A stretch of DNA of 64,000 bases from Halopseudomonas pelagia CL-AP6 (GTDB taxonomy: Bacteria; Pseudomonadota; Gammaproteobacteria; Pseudomonadales; Pseudomonadaceae). The position numbers and the translations under genes are program-made. Below the pieces are notes generated by a model that was not told where the DNA came from, ran no database searches, and saw only the letters and a program-made list of their open reading frames with translations. Positions 47,466 through 56,865 of the stretch are shown piece after piece; positions within the stretch are counted from its first letter, which is position 1, and the number at the start of each line of letters is the position of its first letter. Location of the stretch: positions 1-64,000 of the forward strand of contig NZ_AROI01000026.1 in the NCBI RefSeq assembly GCF_000410875.1, written 5' to 3'.

Positions 47466-48605
47466 CTAGAGCTTCAATCCCCGACTGATAATCTCCTTCA
47501 TAATCTCCGAGGTGCCAGCGAATATCCGCTGAATCCTAGCATTGGCGTACATACGGCAGATCGGGTACTCCCACATATATCCCGCCCCACCATGCAACTG
47601 CACGCCTTCGTCCACCACGCGCCCGAGTAATTCTGTGGTAAACAGCTTAGCCTCGGCAGCGACCTCAGCGGTGAGCTTCTTTTCGTTATGGTCCATCACG
47701 CAGCGGTCGACAAACACCTGCGCCACGTCGATCTGTGTGCGCATCTCGGCCAGTTTGAATCGGGTATTCTGAAAATCAGCCACCGCACGGCCAAATGCCT
47801 TGCGCTCTTTAACGTACTCCATGGTCGCCTGGAAAGCGGCCTCGGCACCGGCTACCGCACCGCAGGCGTTGGTTAGGCGTTCCTGGGCGAGCATCTGCAT
47901 CAAATAGATGAAGCCTGCCTTGCCATCACCCAGCAGGTTGGCCTTGGGGACCTTTACGTCGTTGAAAAACAGCTCAGCGGTGTCCTGACTGTGCATGCCC
48001 AGTTTCTTCAGCTTGCGGCCACGCTCAAAGCCCGGCATACCCCGCTCGACCAGAAACAAGCCCATCGCATGCTTGTTGGCTGGATCGGTCTTGGCTGCGA
48101 CGATCACCAGGTCACTGAGCAGGCCATTGGAGATATAGGTCTTTGAGCCGTTGAGCACATAATGATCACCCTTATCCACAGCGCTAGTCCGCATGCCAGC
48201 CAGATCCGATCCCGCCCCCGGCTCGGTCATGGCCACCGCCAGAATGCATTCGCCGCGAATAACCCCAGGCAGGAAGCGCTGCTTTTGCTCTTCATTGCCG
48301 TACTCGGTGATATAAGGCCCGCACAGCGCAGAGTGCAACGGCAGCATAAAGCCTGGCTCATTGATGTAGGCTAACTCTTCGCTCATGATCTGTTCGTAGC
48401 GGAAATCCTTGATCCCCGACCCGCCGTAGGCTTGATCGGCCCAAGGCAGCAAAAATCCCATTTCACCCGCCTTGGTCCAAACCGCCCGATCGACCATGCC
48501 CGCCTCTTCCCAGCGTTCCTGGTGCGGGACAACTTCCTTTTGCAGGAAACTGCGAAAGGATTGGCGAAACAGGTTGTGCTCGGTATCGAAGTGAATGCGC
48601 TGCAT
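47466..48605 (-). CDS. Acyl-CoA dehydrogenase
   Basis: 379 residues, the normal length. N-terminal helical domain (DTEHNLFRQSFRSFLQKEVV), FAD-binding middle part (AVAMTEPGAGSDLAGMRTSA, LNGSKTYISNG), C-terminal four-helix domain with ERKAFGRAVADFQNTRFKLA and LHGGAGYMWEYPICRMYANA. The usual MCAD catalytic Glu position reads IFAGTSEI with Ala, while a Glu is present in LAQERLTNACG, the place used by long-chain and isovaleryl-CoA dehydrogenases. So the substrate may be long- or branched-chain. The divergent AraC-type gene at 48755 is a likely regulator. No electron-transfer partner genes are adjacent. Confidence 0.93.
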   Translation of the reverse strand: MQRIHFDTEHNLFRQSFRSFLQKEVVPHQERWEEAGMVDRAVWTKAGEMGFLLPWADQAYGGSGIKDFRYEQIMSEELAYINEPGFMLPLHSALCGPYITEYGNEEQKQRFLPGVIRGECILAVAMTEPGAGSDLAGMRTSAVDKGDHYVLNGSKTYISNGLLSDLVIVAAKTDPANKHAMGLFLVERGMPGFERGRKLKKLGMHSQDTAELFFNDVKVPKANLLGDGKAGFIYLMQMLAQERLTNACGAVAGAEAAFQATMEYVKERKAFGRAVADFQNTRFKLAEMRTQIDVAQVFVDRCVMDHNEKKLTAEVAAEAKLFTTELLGRVVDEGVQLHGGAGYMWEYPICRMYANARIQRIFAGTSEIMKEIISRGLKL

Positions 48606-48754
48606 GACCGACTCCTTTTGATGATGTATCCAGATTAGGTCTAGGCCGCGAGCGCCTCAATGACGCGAACGCTCACAGCAATTGACCATTTCGCCGGGTT
48701 GCGGGGGTGCGGCAGCTATGGCTAACTCGCTGGCAACAGAAAAAAGGCAGAAGC

Positions 48755-49744
48755 ATGCATAACAGGTCCGTCGCCATTCATTTCGTCAAGGCCGTGCTGG
48801 CAGGCGCGGAGCGTCAGGGGCACGCTAGAACCTCGTTGTTGCGCGCGGCGGACATCAACCCTGAGCTGCTGGAGCAGCCGCGCATGCGCGTTGATCCCGC
48901 ACAATATGCGCGGCTGGTGCAGGTGGTCTGGCATACCCTGCAGGACGAATACATGGGGCTGGGTAAGTCGCCTAGCAAGCCGGGCACTTTTGCCATGATG
49001 TGTCACGCGCTGATCCACTGCCCGACCCTGGAAAAAGCACTCAAGCGGGGCATGCTGTTTTACGGTCTGTTCCCGGATGCACCGCAGGTACAGCTGCGCG
49101 AGGAGGGAGAGCTCACCTGGCTGGAAATCGACACTCGCGTGATGGATGATCCGGATCACTTTCTTACCGAATCCCTGCTGGTAATCTGGCACCGGCTGGG
49201 CAGTTGGCTGATTGGTAAACGCATTCCATTAGAGCAAGCCTGCTTTGACTATTGCCGCCCCCCGCAACACCAGGAATATGAACTGATTTACGGCTGCGAT
49301 CTGCACTTTGACCAACCGACAACCGCCGTCGCCCTGCGCACTCACTACCTCCAGATGCCACTGATCCAGGATGAGCGCACGCTCAAGCGCTTTCTCGCAC
49401 ACTCACCCTCTGATCTGTTATCGCGCAGGGACTTCGGCAATAGTCTGTCCAGCCGACTTCGGCAACTGATTGGCAAACGGGTTGGAGCAGATATGCCGGA
49501 TATGGAGGCAGTGGCCGGCCAACTGAATATGAGCCCTGCGACCCTGCGCCGGCACTTGCGCGAGGAAGGCACCTCCTGGCAAGAGCTTAAAGACCATCTG
49601 CGCCGCGATATCGCCATCTATCATCTGGCCCGCCAGGATCTGGCGATTCAGGACATTGCCGCATTACTCGGATTCTCCGAGCCATCAGCCTTTCACCGCG
49701 CTTTCAAAAAATGGACCGGTTTAACACCGGGCGAATATCATTGA
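48755..49744 (+). CDS. AraC-family transcriptional regulator
   Basis: 329 residues from the ATG at 48755; upstream codons to 48707 lack family character. An arabinose-binding-domain-type sensor covers the N-terminal about 230 residues (AIHFVKAVLAGAERQGHART, HALIHCPTLEKALKRGMLFY; this is the OruR/ArgR-like sensor of many Pseudomonas AraC proteins). The C-terminal double helix-turn-helix has AVAGQLNMSPATLRRHLREE and the second-HTH signature DIAALLGFSEPSAFHRAFKK, WTGLTPGEYH. Divergent from the acyl-CoA dehydrogenase with about 150 bases between them, so it probably controls that gene in response to a fatty or branched acid (inference). Confidence 0.92.
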   Translation: MHNRSVAIHFVKAVLAGAERQGHARTSLLRAADINPELLEQPRMRVDPAQYARLVQVVWHTLQDEYMGLGKSPSKPGTFAMMCHALIHCPTLEKALKRGMLFYGLFPDAPQVQLREEGELTWLEIDTRVMDDPDHFLTESLLVIWHRLGSWLIGKRIPLEQACFDYCRPPQHQEYELIYGCDLHFDQPTTAVALRTHYLQMPLIQDERTLKRFLAHSPSDLLSRRDFGNSLSSRLRQLIGKRVGADMPDMEAVAGQLNMSPATLRRHLREEGTSWQELKDHLRRDIAIYHLARQDLAIQDIAALLGFSEPSAFHRAFKKWTGLTPGEYH

Positions 49745-49800
49745 AATAAATCGATAGATATGCCGGGTCATAAACGCTATATCTATCGCGCAATCAGATA

Positions 49801-50145
49801 TTATGATTGCGCCGAGCACGCCACCAGTACCCTTACGCGGATTATTTCGCGATTGAATGCCTGGGTAACAACCGTCTCTTCGCCGGGCTCAAGCCGTGCA
49901 CGTTTGGCTGCAGGCCGTTCCGGACCGTTAACAAAGCTGGCTTCGCACAACACTGGCTGGGTGCCGGTATGCGTTAATGTAACGGTGGCAATATTGCTCA
50001 CCTGACCACTGACCGCTCTTACGCCCAGGTCGTCTCCCTGCAACTCGACCTCAATAGGAAAAGGTTTGTTGGGGGCCGGTATGGTCTGGGCCATTAGCGG
50101 CATGGATAGCAGCGTTAGCACCATTATCGACAAGGATTTAGTCAT
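49801..50145 (-). CDS. Small exported protein of unknown function
   Basis: 114 residues from the ATG at 50145, preceded by AGGAG; codons upstream are non-coding. Signal peptide LSIMVLTLLSMPLMAQT. The mature part is a compact beta-rich domain with two Cys (TQPVLCEASFVNGPERPAAK and VRVLVACSAQS) that may form a disulfide, plus NREIIRVRVLV. Similar small exported proteins occur in pseudomonads, sometimes with misleading kinase annotations; there is no kinase motif here. Divergent from a LysR-type regulator 48 bases away, which might control it. Confidence 0.75.
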   Translation of the reverse strand: MTKSLSIMVLTLLSMPLMAQTIPAPNKPFPIEVELQGDDLGVRAVSGQVSNIATVTLTHTGTQPVLCEASFVNGPERPAAKRARLEPGEETVVTQAFNREIIRVRVLVACSAQS

Positions 50146-50193
50146 GATAACTCCTATTAAACTTAGCCTCAGAGTACGCCAGGACTGTTTGCC

Positions 50194-51081
50194 ATGAAAG
50201 CACCCCGCGTTACCCTTGAACAGTGGCGAACTCTGCAAGCAGTGGTCGACCACGGTGGCTTTGCTCAAGCCGCTGAAGCGCTGCACCGTTCGCAGTCATC
50301 GATCAGTTACACCGTGGCCAAAATGCAGGAGCAGCTTGGTACCCCCCTGCTTGAAATAGAAGGCCGCAAGGCGGTACTGACCGACGCTGGCGAGGTATTG
50401 CTGCGCCGTTCACGTGCATTGGTCAAGCAGGCCAGCCAATTGGAAACGCTAGCTTTCAATATGGACCAGGGATGGGAACCGGAGGTTCGACTGGTAGTTG
50501 ATGCGGCCTTCCCCACCGCCCGCCTGGCAGCCGCATTGAAAGCGTTCATGCCTTTGAGCCAGGGCTGTCGGGTGCAGTTGCGCGAGGAGGTGCTGTCCGG
50601 TGTAGAAGACTGTTTACTGGATAATTCTGCGGATCTGGCGATTTCCGGAATGAGCATTGCCGGCTACTTGCCGCACCAGATCAACAAGGTTGAGTTCATG
50701 GCGGTGGCCAACCCGGAGCATCCGCTGCACCAATTGCAACGGCAACTGACCCACGATGATCTGCAAACTCAATTACAGGTCGTGATTCGCGATTCTGGCC
50801 ATCACCCCATCGATTCCGGTTGGCTTGGCGCTGAACAGCGCTGGACAGTCACCAGCATCGGTACCGCCGCCAGCCTGGTTGCCAGTGGGCTGGGCTTCGC
50901 CTGGCTACCCCGGCATGAGATTCAACGTCAGCTGGATAACCATGAATTGTTACCCCTGCGCCTTCAGCAAGGCACTTATCGTTCGCATTTCATGTACCTA
51001 TATGCCAATAAGGACAAGCCTCTCGGCCCTGCGACGCGCATCCTTGCCGATCTATTAATTGAACATTCGATGACAGACTGA
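50194..51081 (+). CDS. LysR-family transcriptional regulator
   Basis: 295 residues. N-terminal winged helix-turn-helix VTLEQWRTLQAVVDHGGFAQ, AAEALHRSQSSISYTVAKMQ, EQLGTPLLEIEGRKAVLTDAG typical of LysR proteins; the C-terminal effector domain of periplasmic-binding fold has DLAISGMSIAGYLPHQINKV and SLVASGLGFAWLPRHEI. The co-inducer is unknown. Close divergent neighbour of the small exported protein; the alpha/beta hydrolase gene follows after 58 bases. Confidence 0.93.
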   Translation: MKAPRVTLEQWRTLQAVVDHGGFAQAAEALHRSQSSISYTVAKMQEQLGTPLLEIEGRKAVLTDAGEVLLRRSRALVKQASQLETLAFNMDQGWEPEVRLVVDAAFPTARLAAALKAFMPLSQGCRVQLREEVLSGVEDCLLDNSADLAISGMSIAGYLPHQINKVEFMAVANPEHPLHQLQRQLTHDDLQTQLQVVIRDSGHHPIDSGWLGAEQRWTVTSIGTAASLVASGLGFAWLPRHEIQRQLDNHELLPLRLQQGTYRSHFMYLYANKDKPLGPATRILADLLIEHSMTD

Positions 51082-51139
51082 CATCCGCCGAAGATGCTGA
51101 CTAGAATACATCCCGGCTTGATCACAATAGGAAGGACCC

Positions 51140-51946
51140 ATGCCACATATCACCATTGACGGCTGCAGCCTGCACTACACCGACCAAGGCGAGGGCCCAA
51201 CGGTGTTGTTAATCCACGGACTGGGCTCCAGCACACGCGACTGGGAGTACCAGGTGCCCAGTTTGACGCCCTATTTCCGGGTGATTTGTCTGGATATGCG
51301 CGGGCACGGTCAGAGCGACAAGCCCAGGGGCGGGTACTCGATCAAACGCTTTGCTGCCGATTGCGTGGCCTTCATTGAGCAATTGCAACTGGTAAAACCG
51401 CACATCGTTGGCATCTCCATGGGTGGCATGATCGCCTTTCAACTGGCGACCGAGCGTCCTGAGTTGCCTGCCAGCCTGACCATAGTCAACAGCGGCCCCG
51501 AGGTCATCCCACGCAAGCCCGCAGAATATGTGATGGTCGCCAAACGCCTGTTCTTCGCCCACGTTCTGCCGCTGCCGATGATCGCCCGCGGGCTGGCCAA
51601 GATGCTGTTTCCCAAGCCAGAGCAGCAGTCTATCCGCGAGACATTTGAAAGCCGTTGGAATGAAAATGACCGGCGCGCCTATTTAGCGTCGTTGCGTGCA
51701 ATCGTCGGCTGGGGCGTCAGCGACAAGCTGAGCCGTATCGACTGCCCGGTATTGGTAGTAGCTGCTGATATGGACTACACGCCGGTAGAGAGCAAGCGTG
51801 AATACGTCAGTCGGCTCGGCGATGCGCGGCTGGAAGTGATAGAGGATTCCCGGCATGGCACCCCTATCGACCAGGCCGACAAATTCAATACCCTGTTACT
51901 GGACTTTTTACGCCATTCAGGGTCTGCTGCACCCACCCAATCGTGA
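51140..51946 (+). CDS. Alpha/beta-hydrolase fold protein
   Basis: 268 residues. Oxyanion-hole region [20 protein letters not shown], then [20 protein letters not shown], nucleophile elbow [18 protein letters not shown] (Ser), an acid in [14 protein letters not shown] and the His in [14 protein letters not shown]. Likely an esterase or related hydrolase acting in the cytoplasm; the substrate cannot be told. GGAAGGA precedes the start. The cyclophilin gene follows after 16 bases and may share the transcript. Confidence 0.9.
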   Translation: MPHITIDGCSLHYTDQGEGPTVLLIHGLGSSTRDWEYQVPSLTPYFRVICLDMRGHGQSDKPRGGYSIKRFAADCVAFIEQLQLVKPHIVGISMGGMIAFQLATERPELPASLTIVNSGPEVIPRKPAEYVMVAKRLFFAHVLPLPMIARGLAKMLFPKPEQQSIRETFESRWNENDRRAYLASLRAIVGWGVSDKLSRIDCPVLVVAADMDYTPVESKREYVSRLGDARLEVIEDSRHGTPIDQADKFNTLLLDFLRHSGSAAPTQS

Positions 51947-51962
51947 TAACCGGAGAATAATT

Positions 51963-52529
51963 ATGCTTAAACGCCTCATTGGCGCTTGTGCGCTGCTACT
52001 GATTGCGACTACAGCGGCAGCCGAAAATCCGCGCGTGTTGTTGCAAACCAGCCATGGCGACATGCTGATTGAATTGAATGCTGAAAAAGCGCCGATCAGC
52101 GTGGAGAACTTCCTGCGCTATACCGATGCCGGACACTACGACGGTTTGATCTTCCACCGTGTGATTCCGGGCTTCATGATCCAGGGCGGCGGCTTTAACC
52201 CCGACATGCGTCAGCGTGACGTGGGCCAGCCAATCAAGAATGAAGCTGATAATGGCCTGCTGAACACCCGCTACACCCTGGCCATGGCCCGTACTCAGGT
52301 AGTGGATAGCGCCACCAGCCAGTTCTTCATCAACTTGGGTAGCAATGATTTTCTCAACCACGGCGGTCGCGATTTCGGCTACGCCGTGTTCGGTGAAGTG
52401 GTTGAGGGCCAGCACGTGGTCGAAACCATCGCCAAGGTGCCCACCGGCAACCAGGGCATGCATCAGAATGTGCCGACCAACCCGGTCACCATCATCAGCG
52501 CCAAGCGCGTAGAGGCCTCCGCAGAGTAA
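51963..52529 (+). CDS. ppiA: Periplasmic peptidyl-prolyl cis-trans isomerase (cyclophilin)
   Basis: 188 residues from the ATG at 51963, with GGAG before it; an upstream frame start at 51855 lies inside the hydrolase gene. Signal peptide [16 protein letters not shown]. Cyclophilin core: [40 protein letters not shown] (catalytic Arg, Phe and Met/Gln of the family), [18 protein letters not shown] and [12 protein letters not shown]. Speeds proline isomerisation during folding of exported proteins. Length matches E. coli PpiA. Confidence 0.95.
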   Translation: MLKRLIGACALLLIATTAAAENPRVLLQTSHGDMLIELNAEKAPISVENFLRYTDAGHYDGLIFHRVIPGFMIQGGGFNPDMRQRDVGQPIKNEADNGLLNTRYTLAMARTQVVDSATSQFFINLGSNDFLNHGGRDFGYAVFGEVVEGQHVVETIAKVPTGNQGMHQNVPTNPVTIISAKRVEASAE

Positions 52530-52555
52530 TAGCGCTGCCAGCGCGGGATTCTGCT

Positions 52556-53686
52556 CTACTCGGTCTGTCGGTAGGGTAGATAGCCCCGCGCTTGCAGGTG
52601 ATAAGCCTGCATACCCTCGCGCTCACGCTCTAGAAAGCCCGCCACCGCCGCATGCAGTGGTTCCTGCAACTTGTGCCAGGATTGGGTCAATACCGGCTCA
52701 AAACCACGGATCAGCTTGTGCTCGCCCTGGGCCCCCGCATCGAAGCGCGTCAGACCTTCAGCAATGCAGCGCTCCATGCCCTGATAGAAACAGGTTTCAA
52801 AGTGCAAGCGGTCGTACTCTTCCAGGCACCCCCAATAACGCCCATACAGCGAACTCTGGTCCGCCAGAAAAAAGGCCCCGGCCACATCACGGCCAGCATG
52901 ACGGGCAAATACCAGGCGGATCGCTTCGGGCATGGACTCGCCGAGCAGTTGAAAGAACGCGGGCGTCAGGTAAGGCTGCTGCCCACGCTTGAGGTAGGTC
53001 GCGGCATAGAATGGATAGAAATTATCCCACACCGCCGGGGTCAACTCCGCCCCTGTTAGCCAATGGAAGCTGATGCCCTGCTCCGCCACCGCCTGACGTT
53101 CCTTGCGGAAATTCTTGCGTTTGCGCGAATTGCACGCGGCCAGAAAATCATCGAAATGCTGATAGCCCCGGTTAAACCAATGGAACTGACAACCCAACCG
53201 CTGCACCCAGCCTGCGGCTTGCAAAGCCAGGTTCTCTTCACCGAGATTGAACAGCAAATGTGCTCCGGACGCCTGGCTCTGCGTCAACCCGTCATTCAGG
53301 TAATGCAGCAGCAGGTCGCGGCTGGCTTCGCAGCGCGCCAACAGGCGCGGGCCCTGAACCGGGGAATAGGGGATAGCGGCAAGTAGCTTCGGATAGTAGT
53401 CCCGCCCTGCCCGCTCCCAGGCCTGCGCCCACTGAAAATCGAACACGTATTCGCCATATGAGTGCATTTTGCGATACAACGGCAAGGCAGCCTGCAGGCT
53501 GTCATCGTCATTGACTACCAGCAGATGTGCAGGCTCCCACCCTTGCTCCGCACAGACCGAACCGCTGTTTTCCAGCGCAACCAGAAACGCGTGGCGCATA
53601 AACGGATAGTCGTTACTCAGCAGGCTGTCCCATTGCTCGGCGGGGACGTCTTCAATGTGGGCAAGTTGGCGTATTTTCATTTGCAT
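52556..53686 (-). CDS. GNAT/FemAB-like protein (DUF482 family)
   Basis: 376 residues, no signal peptide. Family features: LSNDYPFMRHAFLVALENSG, ALPLYRKMHSYGEYVFDFQW, the double GNAT-like fold with FNRGYQHFDDFLAACNSRKR and KNFRKERQAVAEQGI, LTGAELTPAVWDNFYPFYAA TYLKRG, and near the end GLTRFDAGAQGEHKLIRGFE. The DUF482 group is related to FemAB/GNAT aminoacyl- or acyl-transferases; the reaction is not established. Convergent with ppiA (26-base gap). A second start two codons in is possible. Confidence 0.85.
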   Translation of the reverse strand: MQMKIRQLAHIEDVPAEQWDSLLSNDYPFMRHAFLVALENSGSVCAEQGWEPAHLLVVNDDDSLQAALPLYRKMHSYGEYVFDFQWAQAWERAGRDYYPKLLAAIPYSPVQGPRLLARCEASRDLLLHYLNDGLTQSQASGAHLLFNLGEENLALQAAGWVQRLGCQFHWFNRGYQHFDDFLAACNSRKRKNFRKERQAVAEQGISFHWLTGAELTPAVWDNFYPFYAATYLKRGQQPYLTPAFFQLLGESMPEAIRLVFARHAGRDVAGAFFLADQSSLYGRYWGCLEEYDRLHFETCFYQGMERCIAEGLTRFDAGAQGEHKLIRGFEPVLTQSWHKLQEPLHAAVAGFLEREREGMQAYHLQARGYLPYRQTE

Positions 53687-53871
53687 AGCATGCCATACCG
53701 CGCCGGGTCATCGCAGCATTGCATGCTCTTCAAAGCCCCGGATTTACCACTTCTGGTGTCTGGCCCTACCCCCCAAGCTACGCTGCTAGCTGGAGAGCAG
53801 CACCTTCATTCCCGTCATTGCCACGAAAGCCGGAATCCATTTTGACTTTCAGCCACCAACGAGCAACCAAT

Positions 53872-53895
53872 AAAAAACCCCGCCAAAGCGGGGTC
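53872..53895 (-). terminator. Terminator behind the DUF2057 lipoprotein gene
   Basis: Stem accccgc / gcggggt with loop caaa and a T-run on the minus strand, 20 bases after the stop. A degenerate REP-like palindrome lies just to its left, at about 53809-53838. Confidence 0.85.
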
Positions 53896-53914
53896 TTCCA
53901 AACGAATGCACCTT

Positions 53915-54610
53915 CTATTTTTCCGCCCACTGCAGAAACGCCTGACGGCTTTCGGGGCTAAGCATCAACCACAGCTGCTGCAGTGTGGTCAGGGTTGCAT
54001 CAGTGTGCGGGAGGGTCTGTGTGGCAGGTGCTGCCTGCGAGGGCACCACAGGCGCTGCTGTAACAGGCGCCTGAGCCCCCAGCGGCTTGACCTCGTCGGA
54101 ATAAGTCGGTGAGCTTCCACCGCCCATCAACTGGCCTACCAGCGAAACGTAAGCCGGACCTGGCTCAGTGGGATTGCGCTGACCGCTACGCGTGTTCTGC
54201 GCCCAACCCGAGAACTCGTCTTTCATGGCTCTGGCTTCGGTCAGGTTCTGCGGGGCGTCGAAGTCCAGACGCCAGATATCTCCAGCCTGACCATCGATCA
54301 TGAAAGTAGCACTGCGTGTGCGCACAACCTCATGACTCAGACCGCCATCAACATCATAAATGTTTTCGTAATAAGCATTGATTCGATACTGGCCGGGCTG
54401 CAGGTGCAGCTTGCGATCGCGATTGCCTGTCATGCTGTTGGCTGCGGGCACTGGCTGGCCATTGATATTCAATACTTCAAGCGTATAAGGCATTTCTACC
54501 ACGACAACCTGAGCGGCCGGCTGCTCGGCGCCGGAATAGAGTTTGACCGGCTCTCGCTGGGCACAGGCGGCCAGCATACAGGCAACAGCGACTACGAACA
54601 GGCTTCGCAT
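53915..54610 (-). CDS. DUF2057-family lipoprotein
   Basis: 231 residues from the ATG at 54610, which follows AAGGAG. Lipobox in VAVACMLAACAQRE, so the mature protein begins at that Cys. Central DUF2057 region: VVEMPYTLEVLNINGQPVPA, KLHLQPGQYRINAYYENIYD and FMIDGQAGDIWRLDFDAPQN, followed by an Ala/Pro/Val-rich linker (PVTAAPVVPSQAAPATQTLP) and a short C-terminal helix rich in aromatic residues. Related to YccT; the function is poorly known. Transcribed separately from the porin, whose terminator lies upstream. Confidence 0.82.
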   Translation of the reverse strand: MRSLFVVAVACMLAACAQREPVKLYSGAEQPAAQVVVVEMPYTLEVLNINGQPVPAANSMTGNRDRKLHLQPGQYRINAYYENIYDVDGGLSHEVVRTRSATFMIDGQAGDIWRLDFDAPQNLTEARAMKDEFSGWAQNTRSGQRNPTEPGPAYVSLVGQLMGGGSSPTYSDEVKPLGAQAPVTAAPVVPSQAAPATQTLPHTDATLTTLQQLWLMLSPESRQAFLQWAEK

Positions 54611-54710
54611 GACAACTCCTTGATATAGCAAAAATACAATTAGGTGGGGGCAATCTTCCGCAGAGCGGTTGGAGGCAATAATAAGACGAAAAGATGTCAC
54701 TAATATGACA

Positions 54711-54741
54711 AAAGGGTTGTGCCAGCGGCACAACCCTTTTT
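54711..54741 (-). terminator. Terminator behind the porin gene
   Basis: Perfect 12-bp stem aagggttgtgcc / ggcacaaccctt with a short loop, flanked by A and T runs, so it can work on either strand. Confidence 0.92.
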
Positions 54742-54763
54742 CAGTACAGCGTCAAACTATCGG

Positions 54764-55804
54764 TCAGAAGTCGTAGCGCAGACCTACTGACAAGCCAGTT
54801 GCATCTTCGCCAGCTGCCCCAGAGGGGTTAGCAGTACGAGCCTGGCTCCATGGTGTCAGAGCAGCGTTGGAATCGTTGTCAACCATGGCGTAGTTAGCAT
54901 AAACGCGAACAGCCTTGTCCAACTTGTGCTCAACGCCTATGACCCACATATCGCTGTCGAAGTTGTCGGCGTCTGCATCACGAGTCATCCACATGCCCTT
55001 GATTGCAGTGTTGGACGCGACTTTCAGCTCGGCGCCCAGACCAAAAGTATCGGCGGTCAGTTGATCACGGACAGCGGGCGTAACAGCATCGTTCGTGTAA
55101 TCAATAGTCTGGTAGAACGCCACTGCCTTGATCGCATCAGTTATCTTGTAAGCACCGGCAAAACGAATACCGTCACGCTCTCCACGACCGGTATCTTCTT
55201 CTGCCTGCTCATAGGCCAGCGCAGCCTCGATAACCGAGCCAGCATAGTTCAGAGACATGCTCAGGGTATCGGAATCAACATCTTCTCCCGCCACGGTATC
55301 TTCATGTACCGAATAGCCCAACTTGGCGTTAAAACCGCTAAAGTTTGGTGTGGTGTATTCGATAGTGTTGTCATAACGTTCGTCGAAGCGCGCGTTACCA
55401 ACACGGGTCAGGTTACGCATGTCGCCGACCTGATCACCGAACAGGTTGGCCGGGCCACGAGCAGCCTTGAACGGGCTGTCGAAACGACCCATGCGAGCAC
55501 TACCGAAGTTACCACTCAGACCGACGAAAGTGTCACGGGTGCTGAAAGAATTGTCGTTATCGGTTCCGAAGTCGATCTGCTGTTCAATCTGGAAGAAAGC
55601 TTTCAGATTTGGGTTGATCTCATGATCACCCTTGAAGCCCAGGCGTGAAGAGTTGCTGGACAGGTTGGTCTCGGAGTAATCAGCACCGTCGTCCAGATAG
55701 TCAACGGATACGTGGGCACGGCCATAGATGCTCACATCGGCCATGGCCATAACTGGCATGGCAGCAGCGGCCCCAACAACAATCGCAAGCAGCTTCTTAT
55801 TCAT
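54764..55804 (-). CDS. Gram-negative general porin (OmpC-like, porin_4 type)
   Basis: 346 residues. Signal peptide IVVGAAAAMPVMAMA, then DVSIYGRAHVSVDYLDDGAD, a first strand typical of trimeric porins. Further strands: SSRLGFKGDHEINPNLKAFF and RDTFVGLSGNFGSARMGRFD, and a C-terminal Phe (SVGLRYDF) needed for barrel assembly. Loop 3 is acidic/Asn-rich. Allows diffusion of small solutes through the outer membrane. A terminator lies behind it, and a region of 170 bases without genes lies ahead of it. Confidence 0.95.
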   Translation of the reverse strand: MNKKLLAIVVGAAAAMPVMAMADVSIYGRAHVSVDYLDDGADYSETNLSSNSSRLGFKGDHEINPNLKAFFQIEQQIDFGTDNDNSFSTRDTFVGLSGNFGSARMGRFDSPFKAARGPANLFGDQVGDMRNLTRVGNARFDERYDNTIEYTTPNFSGFNAKLGYSVHEDTVAGEDVDSDTLSMSLNYAGSVIEAALAYEQAEEDTGRGERDGIRFAGAYKITDAIKAVAFYQTIDYTNDAVTPAVRDQLTADTFGLGAELKVASNTAIKGMWMTRDADADNFDSDMWVIGVEHKLDKAVRVYANYAMVDNDSNAALTPWSQARTANPSGAAGEDATGLSVGLRYDF

Positions 55805-56109
55805 CAGTAAATCTCCTAGGTTTTTTAAACGCCAGCTCAGGTGACGTGACGTCGTTGTTTCGACTGGAGCGATTATGGAAATCCCAGATGACCAAACGGT
55901 TACCGTCTGATGAAGATTTGAATGCGTAGGGAACTTTTAGCGGAATGAGTGATACATGACGAGGTCATGTGAACTCACAAAAAAAGACCCCACCGAAGTG
56001 GGGCTGAAGGAGCAGTACCTAATTTGACGCAGGCGGTGTCAACCGAATGAATCAAGTTGCCGATAATGAATCCCGATGATGTCAATATCATGACACTGTG
56101 AAGTCATTA
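55805..56109. other. Intergenic region upstream of the porin
   Basis: Contains the porin promoter region (no consensus elements I can fix with confidence), a terminator at 55979-56006 and no gene. Confidence 0.5.
55979..56006 (-). terminator. Terminator of the bufferin operon
   Basis: Stem agccccac / gtggggtc with loop ttcg and seven T on the minus strand, about 100 bases after the DUF2063 stop. Confidence 0.85.
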
Positions 56110-56865
56110 TCAAGACAATGTTCCGGCTTGACGCTCAAACAGGATGTCCTGTTCAAACCACTGAGTCAGCAGCCCAGTGGCCTGGGCCAGAAAGGCCTGG
56201 TCTACCGTCAGCCCTGACTGGTGTGCCAGCGCCTGCAAAAGCGGCTGCAGCGCTTGCTCTGCCTGCAACCCCAACGCCAATTGATAGGCAAAGGCGGTAA
56301 GCTGCATGAAGCGCACTTTGTCAGCTCTGTCCCGCCAGGCCAGCAGACAGGTGGGCGTCGCCGGCACTTCCACCGGCCGATAGCTATCGCCCAACTGATG
56401 CACCGGCCATTGATAAGCCAGTGGCCAGGCCAGCGGCGACCAGGCCAACGGCACACTCAGTAAATCCCCCAGCAACGGTGTCACTGGAGGCAGCATGACA
56501 TCGGCTATATCCAGCGCTAACTCAACGCGCTCGTAGTGGGCCAGCTCGAGCATAAAAGGCGGGTCATCGGCCTCCGCCTGGTAGCCTTGCTGAAGCCAAT
56601 CGATGAATTCCTGAGTAATGTCCAGAAAGTAAGGACTGCGGCAGCGGTGTGACGCAATAAAGTCGCGCACGATCTGTTGCCAGCGCACATCCGGCACCAG
56701 TCTGCGTAATACCGGAAAACCGCTTGATAGAAACCCCTCGATGTTGCGAAAGAACAAACCCTCGTAGAGCTCCATGCGTTCGGCGGCTATGCCCGGCAAG
56801 CACGCAGTGGATCGCGGCTCCCGAAGCCGCGCGGCGAACTGGCACTGCGACTCTTTTGCGCTCAC
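56110..56865 (-). CDS. DUF2063 RiPP partner protein (BufC/HvfC type)
   Basis: 251 residues from the GTG at 56865, which forms a GTGA overlap with the MNIO gene; the longer frame reaching 57018 lies inside that gene. Family marks: ERMELYEGLFFRNIEGFLSS, GFPVLRRLVPDVRWQQIVRD, FIASHRCRSPYFLDITQEF. Later comes VELALDIADVMLPPVTPLL with a C-terminal winged-helix-like part. DUF2063 proteins accompany DUF692/MNIO enzymes and are thought to present the precursor peptide. It is the last gene before the terminator; the DoxX-like membrane protein often found as a fourth member is absent here. Confidence 0.9.
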   Translation of the reverse strand: MSAKESQCQFAARLREPRSTACLPGIAAERMELYEGLFFRNIEGFLSSGFPVLRRLVPDVRWQQIVRDFIASHRCRSPYFLDITQEFIDWLQQGYQAEADDPPFMLELAHYERVELALDIADVMLPPVTPLLGDLLSVPLAWSPLAWPLAYQWPVHQLGDSYRPVEVPATPTCLLAWRDRADKVRFMQLTAFAYQLALGLQAEQALQPLLQALAHQSGLTVDQAFLAQATGLLTQWFEQDILFERQAGTLS

